From assembly GCA_032358165.1 (NCBI GenBank), contig JAALGY010000016.1, forward strand, positions 496,001 to 560,000: a DNA stretch of 64,000 nt, read 5' to 3'. The stretch comes from Diplosphaera chodatii (Eukaryota; Chlorophyta; Trebouxiophyceae; Prasiolales; Stichococcaceae). Below, piece by piece: positions 11,501 to 23,800 of the stretch. Every line of letters begins with the position of its first letter. The stretch's first letter is position 1. A program made the translations under genes and the position numbers. Under the pieces are notes generated by a model. The model searched no databases. It was not told the DNA's origin and saw nothing but the letters and a program-made list of their open reading frames with translations.

Positions 11501-13677
11501 TCTCATTTTTGAAAGAACTAACAATTTATACAACTACAAACTTGTTGCAAGTTTGTGGTAAAGCAGTCGTTCATATTTTACTTGAAAAACATCCACAAGT
11601 TGTTACCTTGACCTGCAGCAGCTGGTTGGGCACGGATGCCTGCTTGGCGTCGATCAGCACCGTCATCTGCGTGCTGACGGTCCTCACAACCCTGCAGGAC
11701 ACCACCACCACCACAAGTCGCCGCCGCAGTGCTGTCTCCACCAAGATGACACATCGCTAGCAACAGGACGGATGCTCGTGGCGGGCATCGCCCGGCCAGC
11801 AGTGCGCAGCAGTGGCCGCCACAAGCTGTGCAGAGGCAAGCCGCAAGACCCTAGCCCACCTAGCAGCCACAAGCAGCAGCGACCGGCAGCTGCCATAGAC
11901 GTGGGCTGGTCCCTGCGCTGCATGCTCCAACACCTGCGCAAGGTGTACGATGGTGTGGCGGTATGCAATCAGACGAGAGAACCTCCATGCAGCACTAGGA
12001 GTCGGGGCAGCCCATGGGCGGCAGACGATCTGAGGGACGCTCGCAGGGCGCTTTCCGGACCTTGATGGAGGCCTTGACGACTGCTTGAGTGCTGGCGGCC
12101 GATGACTTCCCGATGGCTGCTGGAAGCACGGCGTCGCTGCACAGCCACAGCATCTGGCACATGCCCGGCAGTGCTGCCCTGCTGTGCTCGTCCTCCCAGG
12201 GATCCTGGTGCAACATGAGTGCAGCTGCGTCGCTGACCATGTTGTGTTAAACCATGCACGCCGTAGTTGCGCAGTATCAGATGAACGACACCTGTGCGGC
12301 AGCGCTGTCCCAGAGCCCAGCAGTCATTGACTGGACACATATGACGGTCGTACTAAGATGGCAACACTGCTGGACCGCCTCACCGCGGTCTTGACGCCGT
12401 CAATGAGATGTTGCAAAGCCCTTGCAAAGACTGCAAGCACTCGGTCGGCCTGTGCGGCTGTCAGGCTGAGCTGCCGGAGTAGCAAAAAATGGACTCCACC
12501 CATAGCGTCGCTGGCAGACTCCGCCAGAAACCCGGCCACCTGAAAGCGGCCTTCATGGGCGAGCTGCACAGCACGACACCTGTCAGGACGCTGCCATATA
12601 GTTGCAGATGGGAACCCGCATGGCTTGGTGGTGGCCAGGGCAGAGCCAGTGAGTTGGTGCAGGTGCAAGCTGCTGCAGAGCGGACGGCGCGAGCTGCTCA
12701 CCTCTGATTCGGCTGGGAACGCCGCATCGTCGAGTGCTGCATCCATGCAGGACAGCGCTGCCTCAGCCAGGCACAGCGTCTGCTCCAGCAGCCGGGGATT
12801 CGACAGGCGCTTGCTGGCGGCGGAGCCCTCTGGCGGCCGCAGCTGCGCTGCTGCGAGGGCCAGCGTGGCGCACACGAGTATGCAGACGGCATGGCCGGCG
12901 CTGCACCTGCACACAACGCAGAGTGTATGCAGTCAGGCTGACCATTGGTCACTCAGCAGGCAGAAAATGCTTCGGTAGCATGCACCGTAGCGCCGCAGCA
13001 TCCTCGCAGGTAGTTGGCTCGCAGCACTCTGCAGGCATGATCACACTCACTCTCGGGGCTGTACTTTGCAGGCCAGGACCAGCGCCGGCAGCAGGCCCGG
13101 CAGCAGCGCGGCCGCGGTCGCTGCTGCGGATTTGGCATCGGTCCGCATCTCTGAGCCCGCAGCCGCCGCCACAGTGAGGCAACCAGCTGCCAGTGGTGGT
13201 CCCGTGGCCACCATCTGCCCCACGACGGCCGTGTTGCCAAGCGCGGCCCCGATGTCCCGCACGTGTTCCTTCAGCACGGGGTAGTACAGCCCATCGATCC
13301 GGCCTGTTTCCGGTGTGTAGCCAGAGGCTATGGCGGAAGCTGCAGCTGCCGCGAGACGTGTGTCTGCAGCGCTCAGCAGTTTGCACAGCTGCTTCACGAT
13401 GGCCACCAGCCTCGCGTCCTGGTCGAGCTTCGGGTCCGCCCTGTCGCATGGCATCTAACCCGTCATGATGGTGCACACACCCATGCATGTATACAGCGTG
13501 ATGCACTGCAGCCTGGGTCAGCACATCCCACCAAGGTGCAGCGTCACGTCAGCACCTGTAGTGCTTCTCGAGGTACAGCAGAAGGGCCCGCCATGGCGTG
13601 TCCCGTTGATGGGGATGGATTTGCTTGTATATGAAGTTCAGCAGCTGTGCTTCGTCAATGCCCTGAGGCTCACGCAT
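8548..13677 (-). CDS. U-box protein A1 with long alpha-helical body
   Basis: This is a putative E3 ubiquitin ligase. The C-terminal U-box is split: exon 8892-9236 carries a basic linker (ARRKKRKQ) and the first U-box residues (LCPLTK), and exon 8548-8730 carries the rest (DPVLLPADGHSYERAAI, then PNHALRNLL) and the stop. The body is Ala/Leu-rich and helical, read in pieces: 13454-13050 (QLCKLLSAADTRLAAAAASA), 12910-12700, 12620-12350, 12250-12000, 11950-11760 (ankyrin-like VLEHAAQ...LLLVAARW), 11110-10800, 10590-10330, 10270-10070, 10010-9770 and 9560-9350. An ATG at 13677 (MREPQGIDEAQLL) is a candidate start, but an earlier exon is possible. The layout matches A2 (20896-25881). A C-terminal U-box after helical repeats recalls CHIP or UFD2 order, not the usual plant U-box-ARM order. 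Confidence 0.75.
8731..8891 (-). other. Intron inside the U-box of A1, absent from paralogs
   Basis: The donor GTGCTC follows codon LCPLTK and the acceptor CAG precedes AVMTDPVLL. Removing these 161 bases gives a complete U-box, whereas reading through destroys it. Paralog A2 is contiguous at the same site (LCPLTKVVMVDPVLL), as are the B-family U-boxes. Confidence 0.8.
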
Positions 13678-14714
13678 GCCACCTGTTTGTCGCTTCTGCC
13701 TGCGATGCAGCGGCGCAGCTACCTATCGGCAGTTTTCGCCTCGGCAGGGGCACAGGTAACCTCCACCGAAGTGCTTGCGGGGTGGCTGTTCCTGATGCTG
13801 CGCACCTATCTCGAATTGCCATTGAAGTAGGTTGCAAGCCCTGTGGCGATATACTGCATATAACAACGCATCACAGGCACCGTGATTGTGCATGTTGCCC
13901 TGCTGACATCATCAGCCTGCGGCGCAGTGCACACCAGCAGCCGCCATCCTGGCAAGCATAACGGTGCAGGGCCAACGCTTCAGGAATGACGCTGCAGATA
14001 TGATCACGCACCCTGCTGCATGCATGGCGTGCAGGGTGCAGGCATGAAAATCCATGTCAGCCTGTGAGAGTGAGATCTGCAGGTTTCTGATGTCAGTCTG
14101 CACACCGGTGCAGGCAGAGCACCAATTGATCAGAGCTGTCAAATTTGCGATCAAGCTGCTCAGCCAGATTTTCATCGTGGCTCATGAAACAGGGCATGAC
14201 TCGGCTCGCCTCGCGTGCTCGCCTATCTGATGGGTCGTGATAAGATCCATGCATGCACCGTTTGGCTGTCGATCCAAGGCGCTGCGCACAGATCGACTGC
14301 CTCGTAAAGCATAAATGAGCTCAGCAGTCGACATAGGCTGGTAAATGCAAGGTGCGACCATCACCTGCACTGGTGGAGCACAGCAGCAACATATGAGAAT
14401 CGTGGTCAGCTCTCCTGCTGCTTGCCCAGACATGCATCCTTAGACAGTGGCGTCATTGGTTCCAGCGTTTCGCTTCCAGGCACTGACGTGCCTTGTCCTC
14501 AGGCTTCCTCAGTTGGCGGCGATTGCATTGACAGCCTGTTCAACAGACATGTCAGGCTGCGGCAGGTTTGTGACGAGTAACAACAGCCTCTCACAGCTTC
14601 CCTCTGCTTGCATGACTCAGAGTATGTTGCGGTGTGTCAATTTCGTAGCTTGCCGTCAGACGGTCTGCTGGCCCGAGAAGAAGCGGCGCGCTGACAGCAC
14701 ACGCTTTCGCGCAG
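13678..14714. other. Intergenic region between A1 and TNL-2 (divergent), with unresolved 5' exons
   Basis: It must contain the 5' exon of TNL-2 on the + strand, because an in-frame stop (TGA) lies just upstream of the TIR exon with no ATG between. It may also contain the true 5' end of A1; a minus-strand ATG at 14175 opens a 60-codon frame. No TATA-like element stood out. Confidence 0.4.
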
Positions 14715-17700
14715 GGGCCTTCAGGAGGCCAGTGGCAAGAGCTATGATGTGTTCATTAGCCATGCGGGCCCGCAGAAGGCAAGCTTCGCGGTATGGCTGC
14801 AGCGGGAGCTGCGGCGCCACGGTGTCAGCGCATTCCTGGATGAGACTAGCCTGCGCCTGGGCGACACAGCCGATGTGGAGATGGAGGCAGCGCTGCGCAG
14901 CTGCAGGATCATTGTGGTCGTGCTGACGCGCGACTATCTGCGCAGCAGCTACTGCATGGAGGAGCTGCACTGGGCGCTGCATCCCTCTCAGCCCCACCCA
15001 TCAGTGCAGCATGGGCGCCCCCCGCAGCAGTCAGCAGCAGACAGCGGTCCCCAACGGCAGGCAGGGCTGCAGAACAGTGCACTGCCGCACGATCGGGCAG
15101 CGCCGATGCTGCTGCCAGTGTTCTACCACACCAGCGACGTTTGTGCGCTGCAGCAACAGGTGCAGCAACTGATTGCTGACGCCCACAGGCGAGGCGCACC
15201 GCCGGCAGAGCAGCAGCGGCTGCAGCGCGCCAGTGACGACCTTGGCGTGGCGTGCAGAATTGCAGGCGACCGGCTGGACTCCCATGGCAAGTGAGTGGGT
15301 CCTGCATGCACATCACGACCTCGCTCCAGCACCGAGGCAGGCACCCGCGGATGGTGTTGACACTAGGGTGAATTTCCCACTCACCAGTGCAGGCTGTGTG
15401 CTGCTGTGCCATATCAGTACGCTATTCGTGACCTTGCTCCTGTCCACCTTGCAGGCTGGACGCTGATCATGTTGATGCCATTGTTGCCGAGGTGCTGCGG
15501 CGCCTGCACCGACCCACATTCCATGCGCCCGCACATGCTGTGGACCTGGAAGCTCGGTTGCAGGTGCACTCATGTTGCACGCCATGCTTTTGCGCGCCAT
15601 GTGCTCCGCATTGATCAAGCAAAGACATGACCCAGCTATCGTGTATCTGGTGCGCATCACCATGGCTGTGGTGGCACACACCTGGACAACATGCCACACG
15701 TGCAGGAGCTGCTGCCACTGCTGCATCCAGACCAGCCTGGCGGCGTGCGCGTGCTCAGCCTGCACGGCATGGGCGGCATCGGCAAAACCACGCTGGCGAG
15801 GGAGCTGTTCAACCGCCTCAGCAGCGGCGGCCTGCGCTTCAGTGGCAAACACTTCCTGGAGGTCGGGCAGGACGACGGCCTGCAGGACAAGCAGGCGCAG
15901 CTGATCAGGATGCTGGCGGGCGGCCCCCTGCACGCGGCCGGCAGCGCGGCGCAGCTGCGGCAGCAGCTCCAGCGGTGCACGGAAGAGGCCGGGCCGCTGC
16001 TGCTGGCGCTGGACGACGTCTGGTCGGCCCCGCAGCGGGACGCGTTGCTGTGCCTCGACGCCCTGCCGGAGGGCAGCCGCGTCATCCTCACGGGGCGCAA
16101 CGGCAGCACCCTGCACCGCGACGGCGGCTGCTGCGTGGCACGCCCCGTCGAGGCACTGGCGCCGGAGCAGGCAGAGCGGCTGCTGTGCCGGCACGCCTTT
16201 GCTGCGGACCAGGCGCCTCCCGGTTTTGATGCGGCGGTGCGGCGGGCGCTGGCGGCGTGCGGCGGCCTGCCGCTGGCGCTGCAGGTGGTGGGTGCCGGCA
16301 TGCGCAGCCGCCCGCCTGAAGCCGCTGAGGTGGGGCTCTGCGGGGTTCAGGGGTTTCTGGCAGCCATGATTGCACCTGCACGTGCTGCTGCGTCCCAGGA
16401 TGTGGAGTGCTGGAGGAGGATGTGGAACCCACCACACCAAAAGCATGTCCTACTGCAGGCCACTGATGTGGGTCTGGTGGATTCTGATGTGGGCAGGAGG
16501 ATTTCAGCTACCTGCTGGCCGAGGCGGACACCAGCACTGGCCGCCAGGATGCGGCAGGGTACTCCCTGGATGTGTTGACGCTGTTGAAGTGGAGCTTTGA
16601 CCGCCTGCCTTCAGACAACCACAAGTGAGTTGCAAAAGCTTGTCAGAAGGCATTCCTATGCATACCACCCTGCTGACTGGTATGGGCCGCCAGCATATGC
16701 ACCCAGGAGCTGCACCTCGAACCTGAAACCTTGAGTGCCCTGCCACAAAGAAGTACATGCAGATCATGTCTGCAGTCACCCTCCAGGCAGTGCATCCCTG
16801 CCTGCAGGCACCTGTTTCTGGATGCGGCGCTGCTGATGCGCGGCCAGCCACGGGAGCACCTGCTGCAGGCCTGGGCGGGCGTCCTGCAGCAGCAAAGCCA
16901 GCATACCCGCAGGCAGCCTCTCACGCTGGCGCACAGCCGGCGCAGGGCCGAGGCGCTGTGGGCCGCCTGCGCCGGCGCCACGCTCGTCAGCTGCAGCGCC
17001 GCCAAGTGGGAGGAAGCCTACAGCACGTGGGTACCTTAAGCGTGTTACCAAGACAACAGGGCAGCCATGTACGCTGATGCAGGTGACTTGTTGTCGTGGT
17101 TGGTGATCTCAGTCGGAACCCCCGTTGTCTGATGGCAGATGGCGACCTGGTCGCAGGGTCCAGGTGCACGACTGCATGGTGGAGATGGCGGAGGCGGTCG
17201 TCCAAAACTGCATCGACCCTGCGCGCTGGTCCCTGAGCATGCTGTCCCCCGACGACACCCTGCCGCAGGTCTCCGTAGTTTGCACACAGTCAAGCGCACT
17301 AATTTCATGAGCTTCATCTGAGAGTCGAGCGCTGGCAGTGGCGAGCCATTCGGCCCTGCAAACCAGGCTCCACAGCTGCAGTGTCTTGTATGTCGCAGGA
17401 CGAGCGAGCTCAGGCATCGCGGCTGTACTGCGGACCGGCGGGCGCCTCGGGCATGCCACCCTGGAGCACCGGCCAGCTGCTGGACTGCCACCAGCGGTGC
17501 CAGCTGGCGGTCGTGGACCTGGTTCCGTGCGCACAGCGGCAGAGCACGGTCTCCTGGTTGACCGCGTGGCTGGGAGGCTCAGATGGGAGCCGCGTGCACC
17601 CGAGGCTGGTGTACCTGCGGCTGGCGGCTGCTCCGCAGCAGTGGGCGTTCGGCGGGCAGCTGCTGGTGCTGGTGGTGTCTGGCGGCAGCGCATGTTCGTA

Positions 17701-19486
17701 CGATCTGCCGGACGGCGTCGCGGCCTGCGGCGCGCTGCGCCAGCTGAGCGTGTCCGACCCGCAGCTACGGTCGCTGCCGGCCAGCATTGGCAGCCTCGTG
17801 CACCTGGAGGCGCTGCTGCTGGACGGCTGCAGCAGCCTGGCGTGCCTGCCCGACAGCATCAGCTGCCTGCGCCACCTGCAGCACCTCGGCCTGGCAAACT
17901 GCAGCAAGCTGAAGCGGTTGCCGGACGGCGTTGGCAGCCTTTGCAGCCTGAAAACGCTGGATGTCAGCGAGTGCTGCGAGCTGCAGCAGCTGCCGGGCGG
18001 CATCGGCGGCAACTCCAGCTTGCGGGTGCTGGATGTCAGCCACTGCTGGGCGCTGCGGCAGCTGCCGGACGGCATTGGCGGCCTGTCCAAATTGCGCGTG
18101 CTGCAGGCGAGCTGGTGCGGACAGCTGCAGCACCTACCAGAGAGCATCGGTGCCCTGAGCAGCCTGCAAATGCTAGACGTATGGGGCTGCGAGCTGCAGC
18201 GCCATGAGCAGCTGCCGGACAGCATCGGCAGTCTGTCCAGTTGTTCAAAGCTGTCCATCGGCTGCTGCAAGGCTCTGCAGCAGCTGCCGGACAGCATCGG
18301 CAGCCTTTCCAGCCTGGAGGTGCTAAAAATTAGCGCCTGCACGGTGCTTAAACAGCTGCCAGACAGCCTATGCGGCCTGTTCAGTCTGGTGACATTGGAC
18401 CTCAGAAACAGCCGGGCGCTTGAGCAGCTGCCGCTGGGCATCGGCAGCCTGTGCAGCCTGCAGGATCTCAACCTGGAAGACTGCTGGTTGCTAGCACAGC
18501 TGCCAGCCAGCATCGGCAGGCTTTCCAGCCTGAGGACGCTGAACGTCAGCTGCTGCAAAGCACTTCGGCAGCTGCCAGACACCATTGGCAGCCTTGGCAG
18601 CTTGGAAGCATTGGACATCAGCTTCTGCAGTGCGCTCGAGCGACTGCCGGTCAGCATCAGCAGACTCTTGAGGCTGCACACGCTCAACACGAGCCACTGC
18701 AATGCACTTGTACAGCTGCCAGACAGCATTGGCAGCCTTGTCAGCCTGGTGAGCCTCAACACCAATGTCTGCAGAACCCGCCGCCAGCTGCCAGACGCCA
18801 TCTACAGCCTTTGCAGCTTGAGGGATCTGTGTGTCCTTGACACACTATGCATGGCGGAGCAGCCGGTGACAGACAGTGTCAGCAGCCTTACCGGCTTAAG
18901 GACGCTGGTAATTCACTACGGGGCTCTGCAGCAGCTGCCAGCCAGCATCAGCAGCCTTGTGAGGTTGGAGATGCTAAAGATACACTGTTGCGGCATGCTG
19001 CGGCAGCTGCCAGATAGCATCAGCAACCTCACCAGACTGGACACTCTGTTAGTCACCTCTTGTGAGGCGTTCCAGCAGCTGCCGGATATCCTCGGCAGCC
19101 TAGCCAGCCTGACGAGACTGGCGACCATCAGCTGCAAAGCGCTGCGACGGCTGCCGGATAGCATGAGCATGCTCAGCAGGCTGAAGATCCTCAGAGTCAG
19201 TTCCTGCAGCGCGCTCCAACAGCTGCCAAACGACATCGGCAACCTTGCCAGCTTGACAAAAGTGGACATCAGCGAGTGCCGGGCGTTGCGCAGTTTGCCG
19301 GACAGCATCGGCAGCCTCTGCAGCTTGCAGGTTCTGAAGATGCGCAACTGCACAGCGCTACAGCGCCTGCCAGACAGCATCAGTAACCTTGTCAGCTTAA
19401 CTGATTTGGATGCCAAAGGCTGCGGCGCTGTCAGACACATAACCAGTAGCATTAGTAGGCTTACGGCTTTGACTACCGTACAATGA
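14715..19486 (+). CDS. TNL-2: TIR-NB-ARC-LRR immune-type receptor
   Basis: Seven exons join in phase: 14715 or 14725-15290, 15455-15563, 15706-16329, 16497-16624, 16808-17026, 17157-17268 and 17399-19486. Domains run in plant TNL order. The TIR domain has SYDVFISHAG, the loop LRLGDTADVEM, and SSYCMEEL, where the Glu matches the NADase glutamate of plant TIRs. The linker DHVDAIVAEVLRRL follows. The NB-ARC domain has P-loop GMGGIGKTT, kinase-2 LLLALDDVW, RNBS-B GSRVILTGRN, GLPL motif CGGLPLAL and the winged-helix segment LLKWSFDRL/HLFLDAALLMRG. Then come VHDCMVEMA at the MHD position and about 23 LRRs. Roughly 1,280 residues are read with no stop. The first exon and ATG are not located. Function as a nucleotide-switch receptor with TIR NADase output is inferred from the family. 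Confidence 0.92.
17765..19480 (+). repeat. 72-bp tandem LRR-coding array of TNL-2 (about 23 units)
   Basis: The units are 24 residues with consensus LPDSIGSLxxLxxLxxSxC; one has 26 residues (near 18190) and two near 18800-18890 are degenerate. The array is shorter and more divergent than that of TNL-1. Confidence 0.88.
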
Positions 19487-20113
19487 ATTATGGAAGGTCT
19501 GACGTTGTGCAGTGTTGGACAGCTGCGGGTGGCAGTGGCATTTGGCAACTGATGAGCATTGGAGGCTGTGCAGCGCATGATGAGTTGCGCTCCGATGTAG
19601 CTTTGTACCTTTGTTTGAGGGTATACACTTGCTAGCATGAACCCTGCATGATTGCTGATTGCTAAACTGTAAACCACTCTGCATCTGCAACATTTATTAT
19701 GCCTGACAGACTCGGGCTTTCTCTGTCGATGCTGCCTCTAGCAATGCTGACACTACATGCAATGCTGCAATGCATGCAATGCTGACACTACATGCCGGTC
19801 GACCAACGTGTGTCCTCACGGTAGGCTTCGGCCTGCCCCACTGTCCACCACTCTGACAAGGTGACATCCAGCACGAGTCAATTGGCTGGGTGACTGGGTG
19901 CTCTGGCTGTCGGGTGCAACATCTACTGTAGACCCCTCTCTTAAGAGACGCAAGCATCGGTGCTGGCTGTCGTTAATCGTAGTGTGGTTTGAAAGGAATT
20001 CATTACCAAAGTCCATCTTGTCTCAGGACCTGCTCTGCACACAGCTCCGGTTCTGCTATGCATACCATGTACCAGCCGAAACACATGCGCAGCAGGATAT
20101 CTTGCCATCGCAC
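19487..20113. other. 3' flank of TNL-2; polyadenylation-type signal
   Basis: TGTAA at 19668-19672 lies 182 bases after the TNL-2 stop and fits the chlorophyte polyadenylation signal. The 18-base string AATGCTGACACTACATGC occurs twice, around 19743 and 19778. Minus-strand frames near 19816-20016 show no resemblance to FBX1 or FBX3 downstream exons. Confidence 0.4.
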
Positions 20114-20417
20114 CTGCCGAAAGCGCTAGCTGTGCTGCATCATACCAACACTGCATCTCGTCAGTGCTGCAGCTTGGCTGAGCTGAGACATGTCTACGGT
20201 CTGCTGGCAGCAGTGCTCGCCAGCCGGCCCCTGCAGCCTCGTTCATGGCGCGACAGGTGCATGCTGCAGCTGCAATGTCGCGTGCGGCAACGTCCGCGCC
20301 GCGCAGCAGGTCGGTGTCCGCCAGCCGCTCCATGACGGTCCACCACACGTCTTCAGGCCCTACCAGGACTGCATCCTGCGCCCCTGGCGAACTGGCGCCC
20401 GCATCTGCCGGGCGCAT
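20114..20417 (-). pseudogene. FBX2: frameshifted F-box-like gene remnant
   Basis: The first exon of an FBX1/FBX3 paralog starts at the ATG at 20417. It encodes DVWWTVMERLADTDLL and AACTCRAMNEAAGAGW. The homologous exons are 306 nt (FBX1) and 261 nt (FBX3), both a whole number of codons. Here the exon is 304 nt because of four extra bases (CTAG, about 20126-20129) just before the conserved donor, where the paralogs read AQRF. None of the later conserved exons was found before the convergent TNL-2 gene. The gene starts 479 bp downstream of the A2 stop, matching the 470 bp in the FBX1/A1 block. A truncated protein could still be made. Confidence 0.65.
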
Positions 20418-20895
20418 GCGCTGGCGCTCCGTCGAAACTGCGGCACGATTGCATGTGCCCCCGATGAACAGCAGGATGATTGCGCAGCGCTGCAGGAACG
20501 TAGCTGATGATGCTCTAGAGTGGCAACGTCACTGTACAGAGTGCTCGATGCTCCACAGTCACGGTCCTCACCTGACATCGCACCCACTGCACCCACGACA
20601 GAGCTGGTCAGCGCCTCGAGGATAAAGTCCGATCACAAAGCAGGAACAAGTGCGACGCTCAAGCCAACCCGATAATTGCAAGACGATGAACTGTTGTTTG
20701 ATGCTACCGCTGCATTCGCATATGCTGAGTTGGAATTTCTTGGAAACTACACTGTCTGACAGGCTGACACAAGATTTGGAATTGGTTCACGTCCACCCGT
20801 ACACCAACCACCAGATGGTACAGTTTCCAATGCTCTAAAGCCTCAGTTGCAGTTCTGGAGGGCTGGTGATGCAAGTCTCTGTCAACAGTGTCGTG

Positions 20896-23800
20896 TCAAG
20901 TTCTCGTCGCGAAAGCCTGTAACAGGTTGCGTAGGGCATGGTTGGGCGTCAGGGTCTTGACGTCTGCCGGCTGTTGGGTGAGTGGCGATGTGCCATGCTG
21001 CTCTAGCCAGTCTACTATGGCAGCTCGCTCGTAGCTGTGCCCATCCGCCGGCAGCAACACCGGGTCTACCATGACGACCTTTGTCAGCGGGCACAGCCGC
21101 CAGGCGTGTGGGTCGGCAGCCGCCTCATCTGCTGCTGCAGCTGTGCCTGGGTGCGGCTGCTGGGCAGACTCGGCTGCTGGTGCTGCATTCGTGCTGCTGT
21201 CGGCACCAGGCTGCACTGTTGCTGCAAAGTCGGCTGCGCCTGCTGCTGTGCCTGCTGGCGCTGCAGGGGCTGTAGGTGCGCTGGGAGCTCCAGCCGCAGT
21301 TGCCTGCCTCCGCTTCTTCTTGTGGGCTGCTTTGGCGGCCCGCTGCTGCTTCTCTGCATCTTCCTCCTGCAGTTTAGGCAATTGTGTAGTCTGAGACTCG
21401 ACAGCATAGCATCAGTTTCAACCGCCATGGCAGGCGCCGTCGCGCACTTTGTGAGTCCCTTTGGAAACCCCTGATCAGATGCCAAGCAGCCCGCTGCAGG
21501 GCCTGACCCACCTGCAGCAGCAGCTGCGCCATGCGGTCGGCCGCCTCAGCTGCGGTGGCCCTGCCCGCCGGCTGCTGCTGCTCCTGCTGCAGGACTTGCT
21601 GGGGATCGGTCTCCTGCAGGGCGCGTTCCAGCGCCGCCGACACGCGTGCGATCGCGGGCTCGGTCTCTGCCCGCAGCTGGTGGTCGAACGTGATGGCCCC
21701 CAGCCGCCGTGCGGTCTGCAGCATACGCCGTTTAGACGTAATGACCTTCGCCAAGCGCAGGGTTTGCAGGCGATGCGGATGCATGTAACACGAGTCATCC
21801 ACTGGATTGCCGCAGGCCTCGACAATGTGAGCACCAGTCACAGCAGCACAAGCACAGCACCCTCACCTCCCGCCACATGGGCGGCCAGCCAGCAGGACCG
21901 TGCAGGTGCTCCGGCGCCAGGGGCCTCCGCTGCAGCAGCCGCTCCAGCAGGTCGCACAGCCCGACGACGATGTCGCCGCGCTTGGCGATGACAGCTGGTG
22001 CCGTTATGGCCTGTGCCGACCTGCGTCGCAACATAGGTCAGGCACATGAAGGGTGCTGTACGCTGGAAGCGACGCCAGGCTGTGGATGCGCATGTTTTGG
22101 TGCCGACTGATGGGCATGCGTGGTGCGCCAGCCCGGCGACTCACACAAAGACGCTGTCGATGACGTGCGGCTCCAGCGCCCTGGGCGCGTCCCTGCCGGC
22201 GCCCCCGGCCAGCGCCAGCAGCACCGCCCGCAGCCGCGGCCACAGCGCGTCGACCTCCCCCGCGTCCCCCGCGGCGTCCAGCTGCTGCAGCTCCCGCCCC
22301 AGCTGGCCCAGCAGCATGCCGGCCGCCTGCGCCGCGCGCCACGGCAGCTCCCCCGCCAGCGCATCCGCTGTCCGCCCGTCGCCCTTACACTGCGGGTTGT
22401 GGGCCAGGCACGTGGGCCGAGCCAGGTGAGCTGCTGCAAAACAGGCAACACTACGCACAGGTCCCATTCAATAGCATGCACGCGTCCATCACCCATCCAG
22501 TCCATCATTCACTCCGTTCAAGCCACCGGAGCAAGCACCACAGGTGGGCCGCCACAAGGTAGGATGTGCCATGTGGTGCTCGATGTTCTGTACATGCACG
22601 CCGCACCATAATGCAAAGCGTACCTGCACCAGCAGCAGCGGCCGCAGCTGCTGCTCTGGCAGTGCCATCGCTGCCATGCAGACCTCTCCTAGCTGCAGGG
22701 CCACTGCCGCTACAGCCCGCTCAACACCCAGCGGACACCCTGGATAGGGTTCCCCTGGCAGCCTGGGAGCACAGCAGCAATCGCAGGCTGACAGGCGAGG
22801 ATAATGCTGGGGCTCACAAAGCCTCTCACAAGGGCTCAGAGGCACGCGGCTGTGATGCGCATGGAGAGCGCTGCTTTTGTGCTGCTCGACCCCGGGACCC
22901 ACCTGATGGTTTTGTTGATCTGCAGCCTGCGCAGCCGGCAGGGTAAGGTGGTTTCTCCGGCCATGTACGCCGCCAGGGGCTCCACCACCCTGCAGCACAT
23001 GACCAGTGGGCGATGTGGAGCGAGCATCCTCCTCGGCCCATTGGCACTCTGCTGTTCAGCCAGTGAAGCTTCCACTTTGACTGTGTCGCCCCAAAGACGT
23101 CAAGTGCAGCTTCGGGCTGGCGTCCACAATGCTTTGTGTGGCCAAGCCAGCAGCTGCTGGACAGCGGGACGTGGTGGCACGGCGGCAGGTGGGGCGAGTG
23201 CGCACCCGGATGTCAGCAAAGTGACCAGCGCGGACAGGTGGAGGCCGCTGGGTGCTGCAGGCGTGGGCGGCTGCGGCGCTGCAAACGCATCTCGGAGAAC
23301 GTTGCCCTGAACAGCTGCCAGCTCGTCCGTCAGCAGAACGGTCGCGTACAGGTCCCTGGCAGAAGGAGCAAGAGAACTTCACGTGTCAACTGCAACCATC
23401 GCCTTGGGAGGTGATCCATCTAGACAGCTTGCGACGCCTCCTCAGGCTGTTGCATGCCCACGAGCCACAGCCATTGCACCAGCTGGGCTGCGATGCATCG
23501 TGCACCGCTCGTCAGCAGGACACAGGTACACGCCGCCAATGCCTGGGCAATTTATTGATTGCATTCCATACACATGCCCTGCTAATGTATCCCTGGGCCG
23601 GATATACATCCAGTCATGCAAGCAGGAGCATCACACAACAGGCGCCATTTGCAGCCAAGGGGGACGCCAAACCTGGTGATGTTGCGCTTGGGGTCGTATG
23701 GTTGCCAGGCTGGCGGCAGCTCGAACAGGCTTTTGATCAGCAGCCACGCTGGCTCCAGGGTATCCAGCGTCGGCAGGAGCCTATCTTCCAACAGCCAGCC

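Noticed and set aside
15313..16446. 377-codon minus-strand ORF opposite the NB-ARC exon
   Set aside because: It is low-complexity (Arg/Ala/Gln) and lies opposite an exon with P-loop, kinase-2 and GLPL motifs on the + strand.
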